In this document: in pieces, positions 50,307-59,071 of the stretch
Position numbering within the stretch: the stretch's first letter is position 1
Layout of the letters: every line of letters starts with the position of its first letter
DNA from: Nitrososphaerota archaeon
GTDB taxonomy: Archaea > Thermoproteota > Nitrososphaeria > Nitrososphaerales > UBA183
DNA: 60,657 nt
Direction of reading: 5' to 3'
Assembly: GCA_027886865.1 (NCBI GenBank)
Contig: JAPCJR010000012.1
Location: 1-60,657, forward strand
Program-made: the position numbers and the translations under genes
The notes under the pieces: generated by a model
What the model saw: only the letters and a program-made list of their open reading frames with translations
Databases searched by the model: none
What the model was told of the DNA's origin: nothing

Positions 50307-51571
50307 CAACGTGAGCCGCCCCCGCCGCCTCTCCTGCCACGATAGCCGCCGCCGCTGCTCCCGCCGCCTCTCCTGCCACGATAGCCGCCGCCTCCGCCTT
50401 GCCTCTGATTCTGCAGCTCTGTGATCGTGCCCCTCGAGTTCACGTAGAAGTTGTGCTGAGCGTCTTCCGGCCTCATGGGCTTGATCTCGGCCTTTGTCAG
50501 ACCCAAGATCCTGGAGAAGTCAGTTTCTTCGTCATACGAGACCAGGGTGAACGCCCTACCGCTGTCTCCCGCCCTTGCCGTCCTTCCTACTCTGTGGAAG
50601 TAGATTACCGGGTCCTCTGGGACGTCATAGTTGACCACGCAGTCAACCTGAGAGATGTCTATTCCCCGGCTCGCGACGTCGGTCGCGACGAGGACGTCGG
50701 CGTGGCCTGACCTGAAGACTCCCATCGAGTGGTCCCTCTGGTGCTGGCTCAGGTCCCCGTGAAGAGGTACAGCGTTGATGTAGCGCCTTTGGAGCTCCCT
50801 CGCGAGCTTGTGGGCCCCGTACTTGGTCCTGCAGAAGATTATCGTGCTAGCTGGCTTCTCCCTCTCGAACAAGTCGAGGAGGATGTCCAGCTTCTGGTCC
50901 GCTTCCGAGATGGAATAGAATTGCTCTAGAGTATCCACTGTGGGCTCATCTGCCGAGACCAAGATCTTCTCAGGGTTGCGCATGTACTTGTTGGCGATGT
51001 CGATTATCCTCCTAGGCATGGTGGCTGAGAATAGGCCCATCTGTCTGGGCTCAGGCACTGAATCGAGGATGAACTCGATGTCATCTATGAACCCCATGTC
51101 TAGCATTGTGTCGGCCTCGTCAAGCACGACGAAGTTGGTCCTGCTCAGGTCCAGGCTTCCTCGCTTGATGTGGTCCATGATACGTCCCGGCGTACCCACC
51201 ACCACCTGTACCCCATGGTCGAGCGCCTGGAGCTGCACGTTTATCGACTGACCTCCGTAGACCGTCAGGATCTTGATCCTGGTGTAGGCGGCAAGCTTCT
51301 TCATCTCGGCCGTTATCTGCACCGCGAGTTCCCTCGTCGGCGCGAGAACCAGACCCTGCACGTCCCGGCTGTCGGCGCTAATCGCGTTCAGCATCGGCAG
51401 CCCGAAGGCCGCCGTCTTGCCGCTTCCTGTCTTTGCCTGTCCTATCACGCTTCGGCCTGCTAAAAGGGGGCCGATCGCGCGTTCCTGGATTGCGAATGGT
51501 TTATCGAACCCAGCCGATTTGACACCCTTCAGTAATAGAGGGTGAAGTTCCATTTCTTCGAAACTACTCAT
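50303..51571 (-). CDS. DEAD-box RNA helicase with RGG-type tail
   Basis: The 422-residue protein has the DEAD-box motif set: Q motif near FAIQERAIGPLL, GQAKTGSGKTAAFG (motif I), PTRELAVQI, TPGRI, VLDEADTML (motif II), SATMP (III), VPLHGDLSQHQRD, DVLVATDVASRGIDI (V) and HRVGRTARAG (VI). A Gly/Arg/Tyr-rich tail (GGYRGRRGGG twice) follows; RGG tails bind RNA. Its DNA holds a 31-base direct repeat. It is the first gene of a helicase-zinc-finger-aIF1A operon. An AT-rich leader lies upstream. Confidence 0.95.
   Translation of the reverse strand: MSSFEEMELHPLLLKGVKSAGFDKPFAIQERAIGPLLAGRSVIGQAKTGSGKTAAFGLPMLNAISADSRDVQGLVLAPTRELAVQITAEMKKLAAYTRIKILTVYGGQSINVQLQALDHGVQVVVGTPGRIMDHIKRGSLDLSRTNFVVLDEADTMLDMGFIDDIEFILDSVPEPRQMGLFSATMPRRIIDIANKYMRNPEKILVSADEPTVDTLEQFYSISEADQKLDILLDLFEREKPASTIIFCRTKYGAHKLARELQRRYINAVPLHGDLSQHQRDHSMGVFRSGHADVLVATDVASRGIDISQVDCVVNYDVPEDPVIYFHRVGRTARAGDSGRAFTLVSYDEETDFSRILGLTKAEIKPMRPEDAQHNFYVNSRGTITELQNQRQGGGGGYRGRRGGGSSGGGYRGRRGGGGGSRW
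50321..50390 (-). repeat. 31-bp direct repeat in the RGG tail of the helicase
   Basis: An identical 31-base string occurs at 50321-50351 and 50360-50390 (offset 39). On the minus strand both encode GGYRGRRGGG. The identity at DNA level suggests recent duplication or slippage that lengthens or shortens the tail. Confidence 0.75.
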
Positions 51572-51700
51572 TTTGTTTGCTTTTCCACAGCAATGTCGTC
51601 GTCAGAGAATCAGAGCGTAAGCGTCCTGAATCAACAAACCGCGAATTGCAGTAATAATTTTATTTCCCAACATATATTTAAGCATATCAGCGGCGCTAGA
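51572..51700 (-). promoter_or_regulatory. AT-rich promoter and long leader of the helicase operon
   Basis: On the minus strand, GCTTAAATATATG around 51680-51692 is the best TATA candidate, with AAATAAAATTATT (about 51653-51666) as a second one. Either would place the transcript start some 60-90 bases before ATG 51571, unlike most genes here, which look leaderless. Archaeal cold-responsive DEAD-box helicases have long leaders; no folded structure was worked out. Confidence 0.4.
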
Positions 51701-51809
51701 GTCGCGCGGGTCTGCGAGTCCTTGTGACCGCTATCCGTCTCCCGAGAAGTCGCTGGCCCCGCGCAATCATGATATAGCAAATCCGGCCGCACAGAAACGG
51801 AGGATTGAC

Positions 51810-52292
51810 TTGAGCAGCGATGAGAAAGCTGGCGACGAAATCGTCTCTAGGTTGAAGTTGGAGATGCGGGCGCTTGCCCTACTCCACGAGTCAGATGCCG
51901 AGCTCCGACCCATCCTTGAAACGTCTTTCGTGGAATCACAGGACGAGTACGTGACGAGGATCGTGAGGCTGCTCCAAGCTAGGCGAACGTCCAAGGGCGA
52001 GGGGAACGTGCCGATGGCGCTGGGAGAGATAGTCCTCGCGTCATTCCTGACGATCTTCGGGTTCGCCGCCATCGTCCCGGTCATGGCAGGTCTGAGCTCG
52101 CCCCAGCAATGGCTGAACTACTTCTCAAGCGCGCTCTCACCCTCGCTGACGAGCGGGCCGTTCTACTTCGGGGTCCCTCTACTTGACTTCGTCTTCTCGG
52201 TGATGCTGCTCCTCGGCGCCTTCTATAGCCTCAGACAGGCAGCGAAAAACCTCAAGAGAGCCGGGCTCATCCTAGAGTCGAGTGGGAGCTAG
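51810..52292 (+). CDS. Membrane protein co-transcribed with APC permease
   Basis: The 160-residue protein (TTG 51810) has a helical cytoplasmic N-terminus (about 1-68), two helices (about 70-90 and 112-138) and a short end. The stop TAG overlaps the first base of the permease GTG. No family is recognised; it may be a regulatory or accessory subunit of the permease. Confidence 0.65.
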   Translation: MSSDEKAGDEIVSRLKLEMRALALLHESDAELRPILETSFVESQDEYVTRIVRLLQARRTSKGEGNVPMALGEIVLASFLTIFGFAAIVPVMAGLSSPQQWLNYFSSALSPSLTSGPFYFGVPLLDFVFSVMLLLGAFYSLRQAAKNLKRAGLILESSGS

Positions 52293-54127
52293 TGGCGCTC
52301 CAGAACAGACATCTGGGTGCCCTCGCCGTAAAGGTGGTGGCGCTCGTCGTAGGTCTCGGGGTCACCATCTACGCGACGGGTTACCTCTACGACGAGGTGT
52401 CGTACATCTCGCAACAGGGGGGCGCCTCGCTCGGCGAAGTGATCGTGGCTGTTGCAGCGATGAGCCTCGCACTCACCGGCGTCGCACTTATCGCATCGCT
52501 CCCTGATTCGTTCAGAGTTCGCTTTCGGAGGCCGCGCAAGGTGCAGCAGGCCAATCCTGTTTATGGCTTCGGCACCATATTGGCGGTGGGAGTCGGTGCC
52601 ACTCTGGGGTCCCCGCTCTTCATACTGATCCCACAGAACATAATCCAGTACGAATGGGTCTCCCTGGGTTCGCTCCTCCTAGCCGCCGTCCTCTCTATCT
52701 TGATGGCGAAAGTCTACGCCGACATGTACACAGAATCCAGGAGGCGTGGCCTCGATGCGGTGGGCGGACCGTCTTTCACGAAGGTCGCCGTCGGGGTGAG
52801 GAGCGCGAGATACTTCATCAGCAGGGTCTCGATGTGGGTCGCCAACACGGCCCTCGCAGCGTACTCGAAGATCGTCTTCCTAATCTTCGACTTCGACTAC
52901 TTCCCGAACATCCTTGGTGGGCTCGGAATCAGGGGCGGCACCGAGGTGATAATCGTCTACGCGATAGCGATATCTCTGATCGCGTGGACCGTGCTCGACT
53001 CTCTTTATGAGCAGAAGCTGCTGCGCCTTACCGGAATCATCCAGGTCTTCCTCACCGCCATCTTCGTCGCAATCCTTCTGTACCACAGCGCACTTCTTGG
53101 GTCCGTAGGCGGCTGGGACTTCGCGGGGTTGCTGAAGTACACCGGAGGGGGTTACTGGCCGGTCGCCCTCGTGATCAACACGGGGTACCTGTACCTCCTG
53201 TTCTTCGGCTTCCAGGAGATCCAATCGCTGGAGCGGGACGCGCGCGAGTCATCCCCGGTCCCGGTCGTATCGTGGATCAAGAAAGGGTACAAACTCGGCA
53301 AGGCGCAATACCTCGGCGTGGCCATGATACTCACGGTGGTGATCACCGCGGCCATCAATATCTTCTACGGCTTGGCGGTTTTCGCAGCACACCCGAACCC
53401 GGCCGCGGTCCTTCAGGCGCAGATCCCGGCCCTGTATCTCGCCAGCACCTTCCTCGGGCCCTTCCAGGAGCTGCTAATCGGGATAGCGTTCCTCATAGCG
53501 ACCGTCACCACGTTCGTGCCAGCCTTCCTCGCCGCGACGCGCCATCTTGCGGCGCTTGGGGAGGACGGATACATGCCCCATTCCTTGGCCAGCCTCTCAT
53601 GGTTGTTCACGCTGGTCTCGATATTCCTCCTCGCGGTGAGCAACGAGAACTTCCTGGTAGACATAACAGACTTCATGGTCCTCGCCAGCCTGGGCATCAT
53701 AACGCTCTCAGCCGTGTGGCTGAGAAGGTCCAAAGGTGCCGCGTACGGAAGGGCGGATATCCTGCCCATCATAGTGGGTGCGAGCTGCTTCGTCGCCGGG
53801 GGCTCTGTGTACCTCATCAGCTCCTCGGTCGTGGTCTTCGGGACGCTCGCGATACTCTTCGCCTACCTTGCGTTCGACATACTGGAGCTGGGCCAGCTCG
53901 GCGTGCAGCTCTTTCTCTCGATCCTGAGCCTGGCTAGTCTGCCGCTGCTCGAGCTCTTCCCACACTTGGTTCACGCGAAGGGCACATTCCTCTCTCTGCT
54001 CCCTCTCACACCCTCCGGGGCGAACAGTCTCCTCCTCGGGATGCTGACTTTAGCCCCGATAATCCTGCTGCTGAACCTGTACGTCGACGCATCGGTGCTG
54101 AAGAGGGTGCCGAAATCCCGGGGATAG
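52292..54127 (+). CDS. APC-superfamily permease
   Basis: The 611-residue protein has about 14 helices: two at the start (about 10-60), then an APC core beginning FGTILAVGVGATLGSPLFILIP, with the Gly-rich unwound helix motif, and LFFGFQEIQSLERDARE in the middle. The N-terminal extra helices and long loop are unusual for APC members. Amino acids or amines are likely substrates. It stands behind a small membrane protein gene and has no metabolic neighbours. Confidence 0.82.
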   Translation: MALQNRHLGALAVKVVALVVGLGVTIYATGYLYDEVSYISQQGGASLGEVIVAVAAMSLALTGVALIASLPDSFRVRFRRPRKVQQANPVYGFGTILAVGVGATLGSPLFILIPQNIIQYEWVSLGSLLLAAVLSILMAKVYADMYTESRRRGLDAVGGPSFTKVAVGVRSARYFISRVSMWVANTALAAYSKIVFLIFDFDYFPNILGGLGIRGGTEVIIVYAIAISLIAWTVLDSLYEQKLLRLTGIIQVFLTAIFVAILLYHSALLGSVGGWDFAGLLKYTGGGYWPVALVINTGYLYLLFFGFQEIQSLERDARESSPVPVVSWIKKGYKLGKAQYLGVAMILTVVITAAINIFYGLAVFAAHPNPAAVLQAQIPALYLASTFLGPFQELLIGIAFLIATVTTFVPAFLAATRHLAALGEDGYMPHSLASLSWLFTLVSIFLLAVSNENFLVDITDFMVLASLGIITLSAVWLRRSKGAAYGRADILPIIVGASCFVAGGSVYLISSSVVVFGTLAILFAYLAFDILELGQLGVQLFLSILSLASLPLLELFPHLVHAKGTFLSLLPLTPSGANSLLLGMLTLAPIILLLNLYVDASVLKRVPKSRG

Positions 54128-54136
54128 GGAAAAAAG

Positions 54137-55231
54137 CTACTTCTGCTTGGTGTTCCGCGCGGCCAGACCGAGAGCCTCCATCATCTTTCCCCCCGCCGGA
54201 CCCAGTAGCTTCAGCCTCTCCGTGGCCTTTTTGGAGTCGACGCTCCTAATCGCGTCCAAGGACTCCTTCGACTGGGCCACGACTACGACGACCCGCTGCA
54301 TGAACCCCAAGCAGTCGAGGGTGGCCAAGACATCCTCGTTGCCGCTCTCGAGCTTGCTCAGCTGAAGTTTCTCCTTTTTGAGGTCGGCAATCGCGTCGAC
54401 CAGCCGGCCGGTCGCGCGCTTCATCAACGTGAGGTCGAAGTGCTTGCTGAGAGACGACTCTCCGGTGACGTCTACCTTGCCCTTGTCGTCAGAATACTCG
54501 ATGGTCACGAACGACTCCTCGCCCGACCTCGAGAAGACCAGGCTTACGAGGCTGTTCGTCTCGTGATTGACAAAGGTCGACGTCAGATGGTTCTTCGACG
54601 CCCTAGCTCTGGTGAGCGCGTAGACGTCGAGTTTCTCGAAGTCGGGGACTGGCTCCTTCTTGAGCCAGGTCTTCCCCAGCCTGACGGGGAGCTTGACGCC
54701 CTTCTGCACCCCCGAGAACATTAGCTCACTTCGAAAGAGCGGCGAGTTCGCCGTGTTCAGGAGGAACTCGTACTCTATCTCGCCGGCGCACTTGTACTTG
54801 GCCGTGGCGGAATACGAGCCTTCTGAAAGTTCGAGAGAGACCTCTTCGTCGGTCACAGGAAGGGGAGACACCGCAAGGTATGACTCGAGGCTCTTCTTCG
54901 CCTTCAGCTCCTCGGAACTCGATTCAGATAGGGAATCTTGCAGCGCCGCCTTGAGCTTAGTACCCACGCGGTCCTTCGCCTGCTGAATCGCAAGCGAAGC
55001 GAACTCGTTCACCTTCCTGGAAAGGTTCTCAGAGTCCTCTGGGTCGAGGTGGAGACCGTCGAACGCCGACGATATGCGCGCGGCCAATTCGTCGAGCTCT
55101 CCCATCCTCCTTTCTGCGCTAGCGTTCGCCTCGTTCTGCTCCTCGACGCTGTGTTCCCAGTTCTGGGAATATCGTACCGCGTCCACCAGCTCCGTGAACA
55201 GGAGGTCGGCTCCTTTGGACGCTTCAGACAA
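54137..55231 (-). CDS. Uncharacterised coiled-coil protein
   Basis: The 364-residue protein has a long helical start (about 15-125) rich in Glu, Ala and Lys (ASAERRMGELDELAARISSAF), a beta-rich middle with SYSATAKYKCAGEIEYEFLL, and a helical end. No signal peptide, helix for membranes or catalytic pattern is seen. It lies convergent with the permease and downstream of the hydrolase gene. Function unknown. Confidence 0.65.
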   Translation of the reverse strand: MSEASKGADLLFTELVDAVRYSQNWEHSVEEQNEANASAERRMGELDELAARISSAFDGLHLDPEDSENLSRKVNEFASLAIQQAKDRVGTKLKAALQDSLSESSSEELKAKKSLESYLAVSPLPVTDEEVSLELSEGSYSATAKYKCAGEIEYEFLLNTANSPLFRSELMFSGVQKGVKLPVRLGKTWLKKEPVPDFEKLDVYALTRARASKNHLTSTFVNHETNSLVSLVFSRSGEESFVTIEYSDDKGKVDVTGESSLSKHFDLTLMKRATGRLVDAIADLKKEKLQLSKLESGNEDVLATLDCLGFMQRVVVVVAQSKESLDAIRSVDSKKATERLKLLGPAGGKMMEALGLAARNTKQK

Positions 55232-55291
55232 CTCTCGAGACCATCCATTGTTGGTCCGTGATTAGATAAAGATGGCAGTGGCCGCTGACGG

Positions 55292-56152
55292 CTAATTCTT
55301 GCTTCCTGAGATGAACGCGAGGACGCGCTGATTGAACTCGGATGGGTTCTCGATGTGAGGGAAGTGCCTTGCGTTGGTAATCTTCGCCGCTTCACTCCTC
55401 GGAACGGCAGCGACCGTAAGCTCACCTATGCGACGCAGCCACAGAGCGCTAGCTTCTCCGTTGACGACGAGAGTCCTGGAGGAGATCTTCGCCGCCTGTT
55501 CCTTGAAGGGAGGCAACTTCGTCCTCAGCTCGGCTATCGTCCTTGCGTTATCGATCATCATCGCCTTCGAAGCGTCGGACATCGCCTTGAACGCGCCGGG
55601 GTGGTCCTGGACTCCATCCACGTTCAGCTCCACCGCCTTCTCGGTCTGCCCGGCGTCAAGGGCGGCGAGGGAGGGATGCAGGGAGCGATTCTGGAAGCGC
55701 CTTGCCGAGAGCGCCACCGACGGGCTCCGAAGGAGCAGGGACAGAAGCTGGCCTGAACTTGTCTCGTCCTGAACAAGGAGCGTCGCGATAGCGGGCTCGA
55801 CCAAGACGAGCGAGCGGATGAGCTCCGGATAGTCGGCCGCGAGATACGCCGCCGTGAAACCGCCGTACGAGTGACCGACCAGGTGGACGGGTCCCGCGCC
55901 GAGCTTCTCGATGAATCCTTTGAGATCGGCTGCGTTGTTCGCGACGGTGCTATCTGTCAGGTCTCCTGTCCTCGCGTTGGGTGAAGCGTAACGCCTGCTG
56001 TAGGCGATGGTCCGGTAGCTCTTGGAGAAAGGCTCCGTCTGCGAGTTCCAGGCGCGGTAGTCCGTGGGAATCCCGTGGGAGAACACGACTGGCTCTCCGC
56101 TGCCCTTCTCCTCATAGTAGAGGCTAACGCCCCCGACCTCAATCTTCGGCAT
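55292..56152 (-). CDS. Alpha/beta hydrolase
   Basis: The 286-residue enzyme has PVVFSHGIPTDYRAW (oxyanion HG), GPVHLVGHSYGGFTA with nucleophile Ser at about residue 96, and a C-terminal ARHFPHIENPSEFN with the likely catalytic His. The Asp is expected in the VVNGEASAL region but is not clear there, so the triad should be checked. The lid region (about 125-200) is long and helical. Substrate unknown; family members include esterases and epoxide hydrolases. Confidence 0.88.
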   Translation of the reverse strand: MPKIEVGGVSLYYEEKGSGEPVVFSHGIPTDYRAWNSQTEPFSKSYRTIAYSRRYASPNARTGDLTDSTVANNAADLKGFIEKLGAGPVHLVGHSYGGFTAAYLAADYPELIRSLVLVEPAIATLLVQDETSSGQLLSLLLRSPSVALSARRFQNRSLHPSLAALDAGQTEKAVELNVDGVQDHPGAFKAMSDASKAMMIDNARTIAELRTKLPPFKEQAAKISSRTLVVNGEASALWLRRIGELTVAAVPRSEAAKITNARHFPHIENPSEFNQRVLAFISGSKN

Positions 56153-56196
56153 CGGTCTAATTGACCGGCCGCTAATCTATAAGCAGTTCGTGGCGG

Positions 56197-56877
56197 TCAG
56201 CTGACCGCAGTTGGAATAGCGGACGGTGGGGCGGGCTTCGGTTCATGCCTGAGCATGTAGACCGATATCGACGCAATCCAAACGAGCATCCCTCCGAGGA
56301 ACATCCTCTCGAAGAGCCCTCCGAATCGCGCGGCGAGGTGCGGCGAGAAGAAAGGTGCCAGAAGCTCCAGCAGGCAGAAGACCACTGCAAGCGCGGCGAT
56401 GGGCAACGCGAAACGTCTCAGGTCTGCGAGGGTTCGATTTCCGCCCATCCGGATGGATATGGCGAGGACCCCGAATACTCCGGCGAGAAACGCGATCACC
56501 GCAACTACGAGGTGGATCGCTCCGTGCCACGAGACCGGTGTGGCGGGAACGTCTGTTGGGAACAGGGCGAGCAAAAACGCGCCCATCGACCAGATTCCGA
56601 GCAGAGTGAACCCCCTGCGGTACTCGGAGACGGCCCCGCCCGTGAGGCGGACGGTACCCACGAGGGCGAAGAGGAATTCCAGAGACAGGAAGCCGCGGTT
56701 CAGGAAGTTGATGGCCATGATGTAGCCGTAGGGGCCTACCGCTAGGTCGCTCTCGGCTTGGCTGATCGGGCTGTAGTGCGGCGGGAGAAGCTGCGCCACG
56801 GCGTCGAGTATCACGTAGACCGCCACTCCCGTTAGAGCGACGGCGTACCTCCTTCTGGCGTGCATGGATTCCATCAT
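56197..56877 (-). CDS. DUF998 six-to-seven-helix membrane protein
   Basis: The 226-residue product has about seven helices and the DUF998 features HYSPISQAESDLAVGPYGYIM in the first outer loop and SWHGAIHLVVAVIAFLAG at about residue 118, with His in the helix. The ATG overlaps the PadR stop (ATGA). DUF998 proteins are of unknown function; pairing with a PadR regulator is typical of small inducible membrane or transport modules. Confidence 0.82.
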   Translation of the reverse strand: MMESMHARRRYAVALTGVAVYVILDAVAQLLPPHYSPISQAESDLAVGPYGYIMAINFLNRGFLSLEFLFALVGTVRLTGGAVSEYRRGFTLLGIWSMGAFLLALFPTDVPATPVSWHGAIHLVVAVIAFLAGVFGVLAISIRMGGNRTLADLRRFALPIAALAVVFCLLELLAPFFSPHLAARFGGLFERMFLGGMLVWIASISVYMLRHEPKPAPPSAIPTAVS

Positions 56878-57350
56878 TCTTCCATCATCCTATCGATTCT
56901 GTCCCTGGCTTCGTCAAGTATCTTGGCGACCTCGGCCCGTCTGTCGCTCGACATCTCGGGGAGGTAGACAACGATGGTCCGTTGTAGCCTTCTTGCGCTC
57001 CGCAGAATGGGAAAGTCACCCTGACTCGCTCGGCTTTTGACGAGTTCCAATGCCTGGCGGAGGTTGCTTTCATTCTCCTTCAAAAATTGCAGCCCGGAGG
57101 CGGTGATTGTGTAGGTCGTCTTACCCTCGCTTTGCCTGCCTTCGATGCTACCCTGGTCCGCCAGCCACTGGAGCGTCGGGTAGATCACTCCCGGGCTCGG
57201 TTCGTATGCCCCGTTGAACAGTCCAGAAATCTCCTTGGCGATTTCATACCCGTGCATAGGTCGCGACCTCAGAGCATCGAGGACCAGCAGCTTGATGCCG
57301 CCCTTTCTTAGGAAACGGCGAACTGGCAAGCCTCTGACCGATAACGACAT
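56874..57350 (-). CDS. PadR-family transcriptional regulator
   Basis: The 158-residue protein has the PadR winged helix: LLVLDALRSRPMHGYEIAKEI, YEPSPGVIYPTLQWLADQG and GKTTYTITASGLQFL (about 20-88), then a helical dimerisation part. PadR proteins repress genes until a small molecule, often a phenolic or a drug, binds. It precedes the DUF998 gene and probably controls it. A palindromic AT-rich stretch lies over its start. Confidence 0.9.
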   Translation of the reverse strand: MSLSVRGLPVRRFLRKGGIKLLVLDALRSRPMHGYEIAKEISGLFNGAYEPSPGVIYPTLQWLADQGSIEGRQSEGKTTYTITASGLQFLKENESNLRQALELVKSRASQGDFPILRSARRLQRTIVVYLPEMSSDRRAEVAKILDEARDRIDRMMEE

Positions 57351-57353
57351 ATT

Positions 57354-57383
57354 ACGATATATCTTGATATATTGTTAGATAAA
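57354..57383 (-). promoter_or_regulatory. Candidate PadR promoter/operator
   Basis: GATATATC (57356-57363, self-complementary) and GATATAT (57366-57372) lie directly upstream of ATG 57350, and a TATA-like GATTTATCTA (minus strand, 57374-57383) about 28 bp upstream. An operator between promoter and start would suit autorepression. Confidence 0.4.
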
Positions 57384-57571
57384 TCTTTTGGAAGGTGTTA
57401 GGATCATGTCCTGGAGAGAATCTCGGCCATCGGCCCGTGTTCTGGCTCCTTGAACAACTCCTCGTGAAGGGCATATGCCGCAACGCTGTTGATTCTCTGC
57501 CCAGTTTTTGCCTTGCCGGAGGCCTCGCCATGTATATTTAGCGTGGCTATTCGAGAGCAGGACCAAGCAAC

Positions 57572-59071
57572 ATGTCCGATGCCGGTTCGACGCCGAAGAG
57601 CACGGAAGATTCCGGCGATGACTTGCTCCCCCGTTCTATCTTTGTGCCGAAGGCGGACCCGAGAAAAGACGCGAGAGAGATTGTTGATTCGATACTCTCG
57701 GACAAGTTCATGGCGTTTCTCTCCATTCTTCTGCTTCCGATCATCCTTCTCCCGCTCTTCATCAGCTTCTCATCATCAGCCCTGAGCTTCTTCGACATCT
57801 GTGACGTGACGGTGATAGTCTTCTTCGTGCTCGAGTACTTCTCGAAGCTGTACCTCGCTCAAAGCCGCTGGGAATATTTCAAGTCGCCGTGGCACCTCGT
57901 CGACCTTGCCGTCGTCCTCCTCTCCTTCATTTCCTACGTCCCGTTATTCAGCCTTAGCGGCAGGGGGTCCACAGCCCTACTTCTGCGGCTTCTCAGGTTG
58001 CCGCGGGCACTGGCCGTCGGCGGGCGGACGGCTGGGAGTCGTATGAAGACCACCCAGGTCGTCCAGGAGACGAAGACGAAGGCGCCGGACACAATAATCC
58101 GACAGGTCGACGCCGACTTGACCACGGAGCACGACGACCTGACGTGGGACGACGTGCAGAAGCACCTCGGCACGAAAGACCCAGAATGGATAGACATCCA
58201 CAACATAACAGAGGATGGGATATTCAGGCTGAGCAGCATGCTCCGGGTGCCACCGCACCATTTCAAGGCAAAGCAGGTGGACGAGATCTATCCTCGCATC
58301 GACTACGTGCAGCAGATGTCATTCATCTTCCTCCAGTCCGGTGAAGTCCAGTATCCCGATCGGTCGGAGCTCTACCTTACAATCGCCCGGCGAGGCGAGA
58401 TAGTAATCTGTAGAGGCTCGAAGATAATCTCCGCTTCGCCTCACGGGATTGACATGTTCAAGAAAGCCCTAGTCGAAGTCCAGGGCCGTCGCGGCGACCA
58501 CAGCTTCGCCGTTGCCATTCTTTATGGCATACTCGACTCCACGCTGAGGGAATACAGGTCGCTGTTCTCGGAGATCGAGCTGGAAGTGACGAGGATCGGT
58601 AGCACCCCGCGGTCCAAACTCCCTCGTGACTTTCTCCGCCGGATGTACGAGCTGAACAAAGAGGTCGAGAGGCTGGTCTCGAACCTAGTCCACTTCAGGG
58701 AGCTTCTGGGGGTCGCCTTATCGAGGCGCCTCCCGCTCGAGGGGTTCGACGAGCGCGCGGAGGAGGATTTCAAGTCGTTGCAGGAGGAGACGGCGTACTT
58801 CAACGAGGTGGCGGACGACGTGGTCGGCCACGTGCGTACCATCATCGACCTCTACATCAATCAATCTTCGTTCGAGACGAACAGGATACTGAAGATTCTG
58901 GCAGTGATCACCAGCCTCGCAGTCATCCCGGCCGCCCTCACGGGGGTACTCGGGACGAACCTGTTGGGCGAGCCCTATCAGGCCGAGCTTTGGCAGCTTG
59001 TCTTGGTGACGGCGATCAGCATGATGTTCGTGGGGTACTGCTTCTACAAGCTCGGCTGGCTCAAGTCATGA
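57572..59071 (+). CDS. Voltage-sensor-like domain fused to a CorA-type transporter
   Basis: The 499-residue protein joins two modules. N-terminal: S1 (about 46-66), S2 with IVFFVLEYFSKLY (Glu88), S3 with WHLVDLAVVLLSF (Asp111), and S4-like ALLLRLLRLPRAL with Arg at 139, 142 and 145. C-terminal: a CorA-type cytoplasmic domain (about 180-400, with FIFLQSGEVQ and DSTLREYRSLFSEIELE), the long stalk helix ETNRILKILAVITSLAVIP, and a pore end GVLGTNLLGEP. The usual GMN signature reads GTN (461-463). CorA moves Mg2+ or Co2+. The first module would be the voltage-sensing part; function is inferred. Confidence 0.86.
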   Translation: MSDAGSTPKSTEDSGDDLLPRSIFVPKADPRKDAREIVDSILSDKFMAFLSILLLPIILLPLFISFSSSALSFFDICDVTVIVFFVLEYFSKLYLAQSRWEYFKSPWHLVDLAVVLLSFISYVPLFSLSGRGSTALLLRLLRLPRALAVGGRTAGSRMKTTQVVQETKTKAPDTIIRQVDADLTTEHDDLTWDDVQKHLGTKDPEWIDIHNITEDGIFRLSSMLRVPPHHFKAKQVDEIYPRIDYVQQMSFIFLQSGEVQYPDRSELYLTIARRGEIVICRGSKIISASPHGIDMFKKALVEVQGRRGDHSFAVAILYGILDSTLREYRSLFSEIELEVTRIGSTPRSKLPRDFLRRMYELNKEVERLVSNLVHFRELLGVALSRRLPLEGFDERAEEDFKSLQEETAYFNEVADDVVGHVRTIIDLYINQSSFETNRILKILAVITSLAVIPAALTGVLGTNLLGEPYQAELWQLVLVTAISMMFVGYCFYKLGWLKS

